A DNA stretch of 64,000 bases from Pseudomonas sp. FEN (GCF_904067045.1 NZ_CAJFDC010000014.1:310001-374000); one strand, 5' to 3'; shown: positions 54,299 through 62,899, numbered from the stretch's first letter. Notes: a model not told the origin generated them from the sequence alone. Made by a program: numbers and translations.

Positions 54299-55434
54299 CA
54301 AGGAATATCGATCGGACGCTCACCGATAACCGATAAACCGTAACCGGAAACAGCAACCAAACTGTGTCGATGGTTCGATAGCAGGATCATTTGCTGAACC
54401 CCGAGTTCAGCAAGAACCATGGCCCCGGTACCATAGTCACGCAGCTCCCTGATTTCCGCGTCTCGATCGTCCTGGCCACGAAACCGAACGGTCGCGGTAA
54501 ATGCATCGGATCTAGGCTTGTTGATGATCACCACAACACCCGCCCCCTCTTCAGCGATAATTTCCATTGCCCGGGTGAGATAACTTGACTCCTCACAGAC
54601 TTCACCGAAAGCATCGGCGAAGATAGAGAGGGCATGCATGCGCACCAGAATCGGCCGGGAGGGGTCGATGATGCCTTTGACCAAGGCAATCTGCTCACTC
54701 TTGCTGGCCTTGTTCCAAAATGCATAGACCAACCACTCCCCTCCCCATTTGCTCTTGAATGACGTCGCAGCCTTGAGCTCAAGCAAATGGTCGTGGCGCA
54801 ATCGATAGGCGATAAGATCCCGGATCGTGCCGATCTTCATTGCATGCCGCTTTGCGAAAACGATCAGATCGTCCATACGAGCCATAGTGCCATCATCCTT
54901 CATGATCTCGCAGATCACGCCCGATGGATTCAACCCGGCAAGGCGCGCCACGTCCACGGACGCTTCAGTGTGACCGGCTCGAATCAGAACGCCGCCATTG
55001 CGAGCACGCAGGGGAAAAACATGCCCTGGAGTGGTGATATCTGCAGGTCCATTGGCAGCACCAATGGCGACGGAGATCGTACGAGCTCGATCGGACGCCG
55101 AAATCCCGGTGCTTACGTCTTCGCGCGCCTCTATCGATACGGTGAAAGCAGTTTCATGGCGTGTTCCGTTAGAACGACTCATCGGTTCGAGTTCGAGTTG
55201 CTCAACCCGTTCTTCCGTCATTGCTAGACAAATCAGACCCCTGCCGTAGGTCGCCATGAAATTGACCGCCTCGGGAGTCGCCATCTGAGCGGGAATAACA
55301 AGATCGCCTTCGTTTTCACGATCCTCATCATCGACCAGAATGAACATGCGGCCGTTGCGCGCTTCGTTGATGATCTCCTGAGGCGAAGATATGTAGGATC
55401 GCGACTCTGCAGTTTGATTTTTTTTCTCTTGCAT
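54295..55434 (-). CDS. ribBA: RibBA: 3,4-dihydroxy-2-butanone 4-phosphate synthase with a degenerate GTP cyclohydrolase II domain
   Basis: 379 residues. The N-terminal DHBP synthase is intact: acidic loop LVDDEDRENEGDLVIPAQ (residues 34-51), PGHVFPL and HTEASVDVARLAG (His155-Thr-Glu). It makes the four-carbon unit of riboflavin from ribulose 5-phosphate. The C-terminal GTP cyclohydrolase II-like domain has lost the zinc motif: the usual HSECLTGDV...RCDCG region reads RMHALSIFADAFGEVCEES. It probably serves flavin supply for the island's flavin monooxygenases, supplementing a housekeeping gene elsewhere. Its Shine-Dalgarno lies inside a hairpin. Confidence 0.88.
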   Translation of the reverse strand: MQEKKNQTAESRSYISSPQEIINEARNGRMFILVDDEDRENEGDLVIPAQMATPEAVNFMATYGRGLICLAMTEERVEQLELEPMSRSNGTRHETAFTVSIEAREDVSTGISASDRARTISVAIGAANGPADITTPGHVFPLRARNGGVLIRAGHTEASVDVARLAGLNPSGVICEIMKDDGTMARMDDLIVFAKRHAMKIGTIRDLIAYRLRHDHLLELKAATSFKSKWGGEWLVYAFWNKASKSEQIALVKGIIDPSRPILVRMHALSIFADAFGEVCEESSYLTRAMEIIAEEGAGVVVIINKPRSDAFTATVRFRGQDDRDAEIRELRDYGTGAMVLAELGVQQMILLSNHRHSLVAVSGYGLSVIGERPIDIPC

Positions 55435-55439
55435 TTATA

Positions 55440-55458
55440 GATCCTCCGTCGGAGGATC
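55440..55458 (-). promoter_or_regulatory. Hairpin that buries the ribBA Shine-Dalgarno
   Basis: A perfect 9-base-pair stem with a one-base loop ends 5 bases before the ribBA ATG. Its 3' arm contains GGAGG at ideal spacing (8 bases), paired with CCTCC in the 5' arm. Translation should therefore need the hairpin to open. It does not contain the conserved FMN-riboswitch blocks. Confidence 0.6.
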
Positions 55459-55507
55459 CCCATTTTAGGATTCTTGCCTGAAGTTAGGTGACCTCAAAAA
55501 TATGAAT

Positions 55508-55536
55508 GCTGCTCATCGGCTGTAACCGCGAGCAGC
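55508..55536 (-). promoter_or_regulatory. Attenuator-like hairpin between the porin gene and ribBA
   Basis: Arms GCTGCTC/GAGCAGC enclose a 15-base loop with a small inner pairing. Read on the minus strand, a T-rich run follows soon after. It could end part of the porin transcription or control read-through into ribBA. Confidence 0.4.
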
Positions 55537-55550
55537 GTATTTTTATGTCC

Positions 55551-56999
55551 TCAGAATGAAATGATTAGCTTTTCATTGAGGATCAGTGCCGATGGAAGCT
55601 CCTCATTTGCCACGGTTCCTGGGTTACTGACCAAGGATGCGGTCGAGATCAAATACATACCTGGCATCACGCGGTACGAGTATGAAATTGCTTCTTGAGT
55701 GGAGACATCCGACGTATTCCGAACGCCACTCGCGGCTACGGCGGATTGCAACTCACGACTCTCCCAGGTTTTACTATAACCCACCGAAATCATATCGAAT
55801 GGCCGGTTCTCAAACGGCCCAACATAAAATAGGTTGACCGCGACATCCTTGGCAAAAATATTGCGATCTGATGGTGCGGAATCGACTTTTATATCGAAAT
55901 TTAGCCCCCCGGGGTTATTCTTATTCTTTGTCAGCTGCATCGTAAGGCCAGCATAGCTTGCGTAATTATTACTCGCTGTTTGCCCGTCAAACTTTGTATA
56001 GTCTGTAGTATTATAGATAAAGCCGGCCCGGGCCCATACGGGCAGGCTATCGTGCGTCAATCCAGTCCTATACCCGACTTCGTTTATATACAACGGGTTT
56101 GTACCCTCTGTACCCCACTTGAAACCTCCAGGATTTTTCTCCAGCTCTATGATTGCACCGGAAGAACTGATACTACGCGCCACGGCGAAATGGTGATAAA
56201 AACTCTTCGTCCATGGATCCTTTAGTGTAATTTCTGCTGTCGGTGTTGGCGTGTACACGCTCATACCCACCAGCGCAGGAATTGAACTCTGCAACCCTTG
56301 TGCGACGGACCCTGCGTTCCCGGTAAGATTCATGCCTACGAAATCTTGAACCGTTAGCAAGTAGCCGGCTTTGACCTCAATCGCGTTATCAAGCAAGGGT
56401 ACATCGATGCCCAAGGTGGTCATCGTCGGGCCCATATTAGGCGCCTCCCCCGTTCCACCGCTGGAAGCAATGTGAGAAACGCTGCCGGTAAACTGAGCCC
56501 CCAACGGAAATCCGAGTCGGCTCAAATCATAGGTGGCATAGACGGTGCTGATTGCATAACCACTAAGGTTTTGCCCAGCATATTTTTGCGTCGTGGAACC
56601 ATATCTGTTTTTAATATCGTACTCTACGACGGGAGAAAACGAACCTCGTATGCCCCACCCCGCGTCGGCCAGTTGGTCGCGGAGACCAAGCAGGTTTGGA
56701 GAAACTGTATCGCACGTCGACGGCAAATAGATCGTACTCATGATACGCGTGTTATATTTGTCGTATTTTTGACAATCAAAGCTACCTGTTGGAGGTGAGC
56801 CGCCAACATCGGGGAGGGCTAAAGACTGCGTTGATTGCGCCGCGGAACCCTCTGCCACCTGCGTACTCTTCTGCGTTTGTGCCTCGGCCCGGGATTCGGA
56901 CACCCCAAGAAAAGTGAATAAGGATACCAGCGAGACTATCTTAAGCGCTGCACGCCAACTCTGGACAACAACCTTCTGCCGATCATGTATCTGGACCAC
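55551..56999 (-). CDS. OprB-like carbohydrate-selective-type outer-membrane porin
   Basis: 482 residues. The N-terminal signal peptide (ALKIVSLVSLFTFLGVSESR, cleavage after the ARG-ALA-GLU region) is followed by a Gln/Ser-rich spacer. The barrel begins LRDQLADAGWGIRGSFSPVV. It has alternating hydrophobic strands, several G/N/T-rich turns and a terminal strand ending in Phe (NEKLIISF), required for outer-membrane assembly. The pattern fits the OprB family. Base composition is visibly more AT-rich than the neighbouring island genes, suggesting a separate origin. It is divergent from the dioxygenase operon and upstream of ribBA on the same strand; likely entry channel for the pathway substrate. 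Confidence 0.8.
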   Translation of the reverse strand: MVQIHDRQKVVVQSWRAALKIVSLVSLFTFLGVSESRAEAQTQKSTQVAEGSAAQSTQSLALPDVGGSPPTGSFDCQKYDKYNTRIMSTIYLPSTCDTVSPNLLGLRDQLADAGWGIRGSFSPVVEYDIKNRYGSTTQKYAGQNLSGYAISTVYATYDLSRLGFPLGAQFTGSVSHIASSGGTGEAPNMGPTMTTLGIDVPLLDNAIEVKAGYLLTVQDFVGMNLTGNAGSVAQGLQSSIPALVGMSVYTPTPTAEITLKDPWTKSFYHHFAVARSISSSGAIIELEKNPGGFKWGTEGTNPLYINEVGYRTGLTHDSLPVWARAGFIYNTTDYTKFDGQTASNNYASYAGLTMQLTKNKNNPGGLNFDIKVDSAPSDRNIFAKDVAVNLFYVGPFENRPFDMISVGYSKTWESRELQSAVAASGVRNTSDVSTQEAISYSYRVMPGMYLISTASLVSNPGTVANEELPSALILNEKLIISF

Positions 57000-57075
57000 A
57001 GTATCTTCTCCTTATTATTATTTGAGCAGTAGTTATCGCTACCAGCACTCATGATCCGCTCTATGCCTCCAAAAA

Positions 57076-57089
57076 ATAGGTGCATCTAT
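57076..57089. promoter_or_regulatory. Operator-like site ATAGGTGCATCTAT (copy 1)
   Basis: One of two 14-base sites in the 265-base region between the divergent porin and dioxygenase genes. It matches the second copy (57136-57149) in inverted orientation at 13 of 14 positions, with centres exactly 60 bases apart. It lies 77-90 bases upstream of the porin start. Confidence 0.5.
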
Positions 57090-57135
57090 CGCGACATACA
57101 TCTCGGACTGATTTCTTCCTCGTCGGCGGAAAGAA

Positions 57136-57149
57136 ATAGATACACCTAT
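57136..57149. promoter_or_regulatory. Operator-like site ATAGATACACCTAT (copy 2, inverted)
   Basis: Reverse complement ATAGGTGTATCTAT, the inverted partner of the site at 57076. Both are themselves near-palindromic (ATAG...CTAT). The pair could hold a dimeric or looped regulator serving both divergent operons; the island's GntR-type protein is the obvious candidate, by inference only. Confidence 0.5.
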
Positions 57150-57264
57150 ATCTCGTCGACATATCGATGCCTAATCACTATTGGCTGACGGCAGAGTCAT
57201 GAGATTCAGACGCAGCGATCCAGGCAGGTCCTGGTGTGGCAGTTGTAGAGAAAGGAGGTAGACC

Positions 57265-58197
57265 TTGATTACCGTTAAAGACATTGCATTTGTACGCTAC
57301 CAGGTCACCGATCTGGCGAGCATGGAGCAGTTTTTGCTCGACTTCGGACTGCACCAGGTAGCGCGCACCGAACTGGCCCTGTACATGCGAGCCGCTGGTG
57401 CCGAGCACCATTCGCACATCAGTGAACTCGGTGACAGGAGCGCTCCCGTAGGCTTCGGACTGCTGGCACAGTCGCTCGCCGATCTGGAGCGACTCGCCGC
57501 GCACCTGGATCTGACCGTCGAGGACAACCCCGACCCCGGTGGCGGCAAGCGTGTTCGCTTCACCGATCCCGCGGGGTTCGTGGTCGACGTGATTCATGGT
57601 CAGGCGCGCCATGAGCCCCTGGCGACGCGCGCCCCCCTTGCAATGAATCCGTCAGTGCAGCGGCAGCGATTTGGCGAGAAGGTGCGCGTCGCACGCAGAC
57701 CGAGTTCGGTCATGCGCTTGGGACATGTTGCGATACTCGTGCCGAACGTTCAGGAGATGCTCGCGTTTTACCACAACGTGCTCGGCTTCCGCGTCTCGGA
57801 TACCTACTGGGCCGGCAATAAACAGAACACCATCGCCGCATTTCTGCACTGTGGTCTCGGCGAGCAGTGGACCGATCATCACACGATCGCGCTGGTGACT
57901 ACGCAGGACGGCTTGGCACGTTTCGACCATTGCGCGTTCGAGGTGCTGGATCTGGACGATCTGTTCCAGGGCGGCGAATACCTCAGGGCCCGCAACTACA
58001 AACACTCGTGGGGCGTCGGTCGCCATGTTCAAGGCAGCCAGATCTTCGATTACTGGCGTGATCCGTTCGGCAACAAGATCGAGCACTGGACCGACGGAGA
58101 TCTGGTCAATGACGACATGCCCGTGGGCCACGCCGAAATTTCCAACGAGGAAATGAGCCAGTGGGCTCCCCCACTGATGCCGGATTTCTACGAGTGA
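57265..58197 (+). CDS. Extradiol ring-cleavage dioxygenase (two-domain VOC family)
   Basis: Type I extradiol dioxygenase, 310 residues, with two vicinal-oxygen-chelate modules. Predicted Fe(II) ligands in the C-terminal domain are His154 (MRLGHVAILVPN), His222 (RFDHCAFEVLDL) and Glu273 (FGNKIEHWTDGD). It would cleave a catechol-type ring next to one hydroxyl, giving a semialdehyde or keto acid. Start is TTG at 57265 with a near-perfect AAAGGAGGT upstream. First gene of the operon 57265-61522 (gaps 34, overlap, 25 bases). Confidence 0.87.
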   Translation: MITVKDIAFVRYQVTDLASMEQFLLDFGLHQVARTELALYMRAAGAEHHSHISELGDRSAPVGFGLLAQSLADLERLAAHLDLTVEDNPDPGGGKRVRFTDPAGFVVDVIHGQARHEPLATRAPLAMNPSVQRQRFGEKVRVARRPSSVMRLGHVAILVPNVQEMLAFYHNVLGFRVSDTYWAGNKQNTIAAFLHCGLGEQWTDHHTIALVTTQDGLARFDHCAFEVLDLDDLFQGGEYLRARNYKHSWGVGRHVQGSQIFDYWRDPFGNKIEHWTDGDLVNDDMPVGHAEISNEEMSQWAPPLMPDFYE

Positions 58198-58231
58198 GCG
58201 TATCGCCGTATATTTTTAAGGAGACCTATTC

Positions 58232-59158
58232 ATGAAGCTTGCGCGCTATACCTACGCCAATACCACTCACACCGATAGCACGACCATCGGCGTTGTTGTT
58301 GGCCAGCGCGTCGTACCGCTCTCGATGCTCGATTCCACGGCGCCTGAGACGATTCGCGAAGTGCTCGCCGAAGGACCGGAGTACATCAAGTGGCTGACGC
58401 AGCGACTCGAAGGCGCGGCGGGCGGATTGCCGCTCGGCGAAGTCCGTCTCGAGGCACCGATCCCCGATCCGCAGAAGTACCTCGCCATCGGTATGAACTA
58501 TCACGATCATGCCGAGGAGGCGGCGCGAGCCGGAATCGCGCTGCCGAAGAATCAGCTGTGGTTCAACAAGCAGGTCAGTTGCATCACCGGGCCGTACGAT
58601 CCAATCTACAAACCGCGAGTCTCGGAGCAGATGGATTACGAAGCCGAGCTAGGCGTCGTGATCGGGCAGCGCTGCCGCTATGTATCCATCGAAGAGGCGG
58701 CGAGCGTGGTCGGTGGCTATTTCGTCGCGAACGACGTGACCGCGCGCGACTGGCAGTTCAAGAGCCCTACCTTCACGCTCGGCAAGTCCTTCGACAGTCA
58801 CGGGCCGATTGGTCCCTGGATCACGACCGCCGATGAGATTGCGGATCCCCACGCGTTGCAGATGAACTTGTGGGTCAATGGCCAACCGCGTCAGAGCACC
58901 AGCACCGGTGGGATGATCTACAACATCTGGCAGCAGATCCACGAGCTCACGCAAGTGATGACACTGGAACCGGGCGACCTGATCGCGACGGGCACCTGCG
59001 CGAACGTTGGCATTGCACTGGGGAAATTCCTGCAACCCGGGGACGTGGTACGCGTGGAGATCGAGCATCTCGGCCACATCGAGAACACCGTCGCCAACGA
59101 ACCGGTTAGAGCCGCGCGTAGCAATATGTACCTTGCCCCAACGCAAAGGACCCGATGA
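58232..59158 (+). CDS. Fumarylacetoacetate hydrolase-family enzyme
   Basis: 308 residues with the FAH fold: KYLAIGMNYHDHAEEAARAG, metal-binding glutamates in YEAELGVVIGQRCR, aspartate in GGYFVANDVTARDWQ, GKSFDSHGPIGPWITTADEI and the final GDLIATGTCANVG block. Members are hydrolases, isomerases or decarboxylases of ring-cleavage products (HpaG, hydratase and acylpyruvase types). After an extradiol dioxygenase it should process the cleavage product. It overlaps the next gene by 4 bases, showing co-translation. Confidence 0.88.
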   Translation: MKLARYTYANTTHTDSTTIGVVVGQRVVPLSMLDSTAPETIREVLAEGPEYIKWLTQRLEGAAGGLPLGEVRLEAPIPDPQKYLAIGMNYHDHAEEAARAGIALPKNQLWFNKQVSCITGPYDPIYKPRVSEQMDYEAELGVVIGQRCRYVSIEEAASVVGGYFVANDVTARDWQFKSPTFTLGKSFDSHGPIGPWITTADEIADPHALQMNLWVNGQPRQSTSTGGMIYNIWQQIHELTQVMTLEPGDLIATGTCANVGIALGKFLQPGDVVRVEIEHLGHIENTVANEPVRAARSNMYLAPTQRTR

Positions 59159-60612
59159 TGTTCGAAGTCAAATTGCTGATCGATGGAAAGACCGTACCTG
59201 CCTTGTCCGGCATCACGTTCGAGCGGCGCAATCCGCTTTCCGAGCAAGTGGTTTCACGCTCCGCCGCGGCGACGGCGCAGGATGCCCGCGCCGCGGTCGA
59301 TGCGGCAGCACGGGCCTTTGTCTCATGGTCGCAGACGGGCCCCGGCGCGCGTCGCGCGCTGCTTCTGAAAGCGGCCGATGCCGTTGATGCACGGGTTTCA
59401 CAGTTCATCGAAGCGATGGCGGCGGAAACCGGTGCGAGCGCATCTTGGGGTGGTTTCAATGTCCAGCTTGCGGCAGCGATACTGCGCGAAGCGGCCGCAT
59501 TAACGACTCAGGTCAGCGGCGAGGTGATTCCTTCGGACCAACCGGGCAGCCTTGCGCTGGCCGTGCGGCAGCCGGCTGGCGTCGTGCTCGGCATGGCGCC
59601 GTGGAATGCCCCGGTGATTCTCGGCATGCGTGCGATTGCCGTGCCACTGGCCTGCGGCAATACAGTGGTGTTCAAAGGATCGGAGCTCTGTCCGCACACC
59701 CACGGCCTGATTGTGGAGGCGTTGAACGAAGCGGGGTTCCCGCCTGGCGTGGTGAACTTCGTGATCAACGCACCGGCAGATGCGGCGGCAGTGGTCGAAA
59801 CGATGATTGCGCACCCGGCCGTGCGACGCGTGAACTTCACGGGCTCGACGCGTGTGGGACGAATTATTGCCACCACGTGCGCACAGCACCTCAAACCCGT
59901 GGTGCTTGAACTGGGCGGCAAGGCGCCGCTCATCATACTCGACGACGCCAATCTCGAAGCCGCCGTGGACGCGGCGATCTTCGGCGCGTTTGCCAACTCC
60001 GGCCAGGTTTGCATGTCGACCGAACGCATCATTGTCGACGCGCGCATCGCCGATGATTTCGTGCGGCATCTTGCGGCCCGCGCGCGCGCGCTGCCGCTTG
60101 GCGATCCGCGCGGCAATGATCCGGTGGTGCTTGGCTCCGTGATCGATATGAGCACCGTCGAACGCTGCAATGCGCTGATCGACGATGCGCTGACGAAGGG
60201 AGCAACGCTACTGTGCGGCGGCAAGACGAACAACACGCTGATGCCTGCCACCTTGCTGGACCATGTGACGCCGGACATGCGGATTTACCATGAGGAAGCC
60301 TTCGCTCCGGTGAAGCCTATCGTGCGGGTCAACGGTGTCGAGGAGGCCATCGCCTGCGCCAATGACAACGAATTCGGTCTATCTGCGGCGGTATTCGGCG
60401 GTGATATGGCGCGTGCGCTGGAGGTGGCAAAGCGCATCGAATCGGGCATCTGCCATGTCAATGGCCCGACGGTGCATGACGAGGCGCAGATGCCGTTCGG
60501 CGGCGTGAAAGGCAGCGGTTTCGGGCACTTCGGCGGGCGCGCGGGCATACATGAGTTCACCGAGCTGCGTTGGCTGACGCTACAGACGACGCCGCGCCAT
60601 TACCCCTTCTAA
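59155..60612 (+). CDS. Aldehyde dehydrogenase (salicylaldehyde/semialdehyde dehydrogenase-like)
   Basis: 485 residues. Motifs: MAPWNAPVILGMRAIAVPLA, FTGSTRVGRIIATTCAQHLK, general-base Glu252 (VVLELGGKAPLII), catalytic Cys286 (NSGQVCMSTERIIV) and PFGGVKGSGFGHFGGR. The style resembles salicylaldehyde and 2-hydroxymuconic-semialdehyde-type dehydrogenases. It would oxidise an aromatic aldehyde or a ring-cleavage semialdehyde. MM at 59155/59158 leaves the exact start open. Confidence 0.89.
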   Translation: MMFEVKLLIDGKTVPALSGITFERRNPLSEQVVSRSAAATAQDARAAVDAAARAFVSWSQTGPGARRALLLKAADAVDARVSQFIEAMAAETGASASWGGFNVQLAAAILREAAALTTQVSGEVIPSDQPGSLALAVRQPAGVVLGMAPWNAPVILGMRAIAVPLACGNTVVFKGSELCPHTHGLIVEALNEAGFPPGVVNFVINAPADAAAVVETMIAHPAVRRVNFTGSTRVGRIIATTCAQHLKPVVLELGGKAPLIILDDANLEAAVDAAIFGAFANSGQVCMSTERIIVDARIADDFVRHLAARARALPLGDPRGNDPVVLGSVIDMSTVERCNALIDDALTKGATLLCGGKTNNTLMPATLLDHVTPDMRIYHEEAFAPVKPIVRVNGVEEAIACANDNEFGLSAAVFGGDMARALEVAKRIESGICHVNGPTVHDEAQMPFGGVKGSGFGHFGGRAGIHEFTELRWLTLQTTPRHYPF

Positions 60613-60637
60613 AACCAATAAAATCAGGAGACATCTC

Positions 60638-61522
60638 ATGACATTCGAATTCAAGCCCGGTGTGCGCTATCGCATGCCCGCAGTGTTCGGACCCGCGCCG
60701 GGTCCTCGTCAGAAATCCGATGGCAAACTCTGGAGTATGGAAGAAACCGGCACGATGAATGCCCAGTGGATGACCGTGAGCTACCGCACCGAGCGAGCGA
60801 GCCTCGAACGCATCCTGCCGCCAGGCTTCGCATTGCGCGGCGAGCCTCAGGTTCATGTGTCGCTGGCCTATTTCCGCAATCTCTATTGGCTGGCCGGACG
60901 CGGCTACGGCATTCTCAACGTGGAGGTGCCGGTCGTCTACACCGGGGCTACTGAAACGATCGAAGGTGCGTTCTGCCCGGTTCTGTTTGAGGGTATTCCA
61001 GATGCGATCATGACGGGCCGGGAAGAGCTGGGCTTTCCGAAACTGTTTGCGGATATCCCAGACCTGAATATTGATCATGGCGCGGGTACGGCTGGCGGTG
61101 AAGCATCGTGGTTTGGCTTCAAGTTCTTCGACATCGAACTGAACGGCCTGAGCGAAACCTCGGGCGACAAGCGGCTTCCCGGTCCTGGAGGCGCGACACT
61201 GTTCTATAAATACATGCCACGGACGGGCCCTATGGGCAGCGGTGGATGCGATACTGCCTATGTCACCACCTCGCAACCTCTGCCGGGCGCGCCGGGCGAT
61301 ACCTCGCCGATCAAGTTCAGCGATGCGAATTTCCGCAAGTGGAAGGGAACTGGCGGCTCGGTGAAATGGAATCGCGCAACGTTCGAACAGTTGCCGACCA
61401 CGTTCCATGTGATCAACGGCTTGGCGGACCTTGAAGTCCTCGAGTATCTTGGCGCGGAGATGATCGAATTCTCCGGGCCGGGCATAGCCGTAAGCGCCAA
61501 TGTAATTCGGCCAGCGGATTAA
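60638..61522 (+). CDS. Acetoacetate decarboxylase-like enzyme
   Basis: ADC-fold protein, 294 residues, slightly longer than acetoacetate decarboxylase. The predicted Schiff-base lysine is Lys135 in GREELGFPKLFADI, with the flanking glutamates retained. Other blocks are LERILPPGFALRGEPQVHVS and VPVVYTGATETIEGAFCPVL. ADC lacks a second lysine here (PKK in clostridial ADC, PKL here), so its chemistry may be aldolase- or hydratase-like, as known in ADC-like proteins. Last gene of the dioxygenase operon. Confidence 0.84.
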   Translation: MTFEFKPGVRYRMPAVFGPAPGPRQKSDGKLWSMEETGTMNAQWMTVSYRTERASLERILPPGFALRGEPQVHVSLAYFRNLYWLAGRGYGILNVEVPVVYTGATETIEGAFCPVLFEGIPDAIMTGREELGFPKLFADIPDLNIDHGAGTAGGEASWFGFKFFDIELNGLSETSGDKRLPGPGGATLFYKYMPRTGPMGSGGCDTAYVTTSQPLPGAPGDTSPIKFSDANFRKWKGTGGSVKWNRATFEQLPTTFHVINGLADLEVLEYLGAEMIEFSGPGIAVSANVIRPAD

Positions 61523-61719
61523 GTTCAGATCAATTTCTGGCCTACTGTTTCAGGGGACGCCCGGACAGCTCCCGCAAACAGGTAATAAGCATCTTAAAAG
61601 TCGCAATGGACTGGGCCGAATGCTGATGCACTTGATCAGTGATGCTTACACCACTACCCCTTGCTCAACAGCAACTCGACCGGGCTGATCGGCGACAGTA
61701 TCGCTGGACTGCTGAACGT
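61523..61719. other. Trailer of the dioxygenase operon, no gene seen
   Basis: Short frames only. Traces of a decayed gene may begin around 61650. No clear terminator hairpin is visible. Confidence 0.35.
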
Positions 61720-61998
61720 GCGTGGTCGGCGGCGGTGGCGACGGGATCATCAGCGCCGCATTGGCGCAACTGCCCCGACCACCGACGCGATGCAGCATCC
61801 AGCTGGAGGCCAGCGAACGTTCGCGACAAGCGCTGGATCAGGGCATGATCAACCTGCTTATCGACTCCCAGCCACGCCTTCTGGCACGGGAACTGATCGA
61901 ATTGATGGTGAAACTGCAGGTCCGCCCGGAGTTCGATCCAGCTCGACAGCGAATCCACGTGCCACTACAGATTATGACATCAGAAAACTCTCGAAGCT
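61720..61998 (+). pseudogene. Possible LacI-type regulator C-terminal remnant
   Basis: A frame encodes GDGIISAALAQLPRP, then SRQALDQGMINLLIDSQPRL, LARELIELMVKL and FDPARQRIHVPLQIMTSEN. This resembles the final lobe of LacI-type/periplasmic-binding-fold regulators, which end in a similar dominant-strand and ENLP-like motif. The DNA-binding domain and start are missing, and upstream frames look shifted. Assignment is tentative; the frame may be coincidental. Confidence 0.4.
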
Positions 61999-62606
61999 GA
62001 TGTTGCTTGAAGCCAAACTGCAGATACCTAGTTGCCCCGTTTTCTACGCAATTTCACCCTGACCGGTGTAAGGTGCTCATGCGGCAATACCGTTCCAACT
62101 GCAGAGAACCCTTAGCCTGCACTGGGAGTTCGGGAGTTGAACGTCGAACAGTCTCGTCCCCTTCGCTGATAGAAATACGCTTCGTCGGGACAGCGATCCA
62201 ATCATCACGGTCGGTGGATTAATATCCTCATCAACAGCCAAGCTGCTGATGTTGGACATCGACAACCGACTTGCTACTTAAATATAACGCAAAATCGATT
62301 GTCGCAAATTAACCTATATCACTGTCCGCGACCCGCTTCACACGATCAGTGAGAACGCCGGACACATCAAACAGGGCCCGGCCAAGCTGAGAGCCCAAGG
62401 CCCACACTGATCAAGACGACTCCGACGTTCAGCCTGAAACACGATTTTTTGGGTATTTGCAAATGCAACTCCGACACCACAGCGCATTGGATGAACCCAT
62501 ACGATTCGGTTCGTCAGATACAAACCCTAAACTATATGTTCGGGGACAAAATGGCATAATATGCCAATGGTCGAAAGAACCTGTTTGCCGAAAGCTGGAG
62601 CTCATT
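61999..62606. other. Low-information region of about 600 bases before parD
   Basis: No convincing gene in any frame. It contains the parD promoter region, including a palindrome at 62552-62566. Composition is mixed and likely reflects decayed sequence at the island's right end. Confidence 0.45.
62552..62566. promoter_or_regulatory. Palindromic operator-like site upstream of parD
   Basis: TGGCATA-A-TATGCCA, a perfect 15-base palindrome 40 bases before the parD start. This is where ParD-type antitoxins autoregulate, so it is a probable binding site. Confidence 0.6.
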
Positions 62607-62897
62607 ATGGCGACGCGAAACGTCGTGCTCACCCCTCACCAGGAACAGGTTATCCAGGATCTGATGCAGTCCGGCCGTTATCAGAATGCCAGCGAAGTGA
62701 TGCGAGAAGGTTTGCGGCTATTGGAGCAACGCATCGCCGAAGACACCGCCAAAATTGAGGCACTGCGTCAGGCGACTTCGATCGGCATCATGGACCTTGA
62801 GCACGGGCGCTTCACTCAGGTGCGCGAAGGGGATCTGGAACACTACCTCGACAGGTTGAGCCTGGAGGCAACCCTCCCTGCGAGGGAGAAACACTGA
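62607..62897 (+). CDS. parD: ParD-type antitoxin (ribbon-helix-helix)
   Basis: 96 residues. The CopG/ParD-type N-terminus (ATRNVVLTPHQEQVIQDLMQ) and SGRYQNASEVMREGLRLLEQ match the RHH and dimer helices of ParD. The C-terminal arm (LEHGRFTQVREGDLEHYLD) would bind ParE. The ATG at 62607 has GGAG 7 bases upstream. The cognate toxin is decayed, so the antitoxin may be orphaned, still binding its operator or neutralising another ParE in the cell. Confidence 0.88.
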   Translation: MATRNVVLTPHQEQVIQDLMQSGRYQNASEVMREGLRLLEQRIAEDTAKIEALRQATSIGIMDLEHGRFTQVREGDLEHYLDRLSLEATLPAREKH

Positions 62898-62899
62898 GC

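Noticed and set aside
55435..55550. FMN riboswitch before ribBA
   Set aside because: The conserved RFN blocks were not found; only two hairpins are present.
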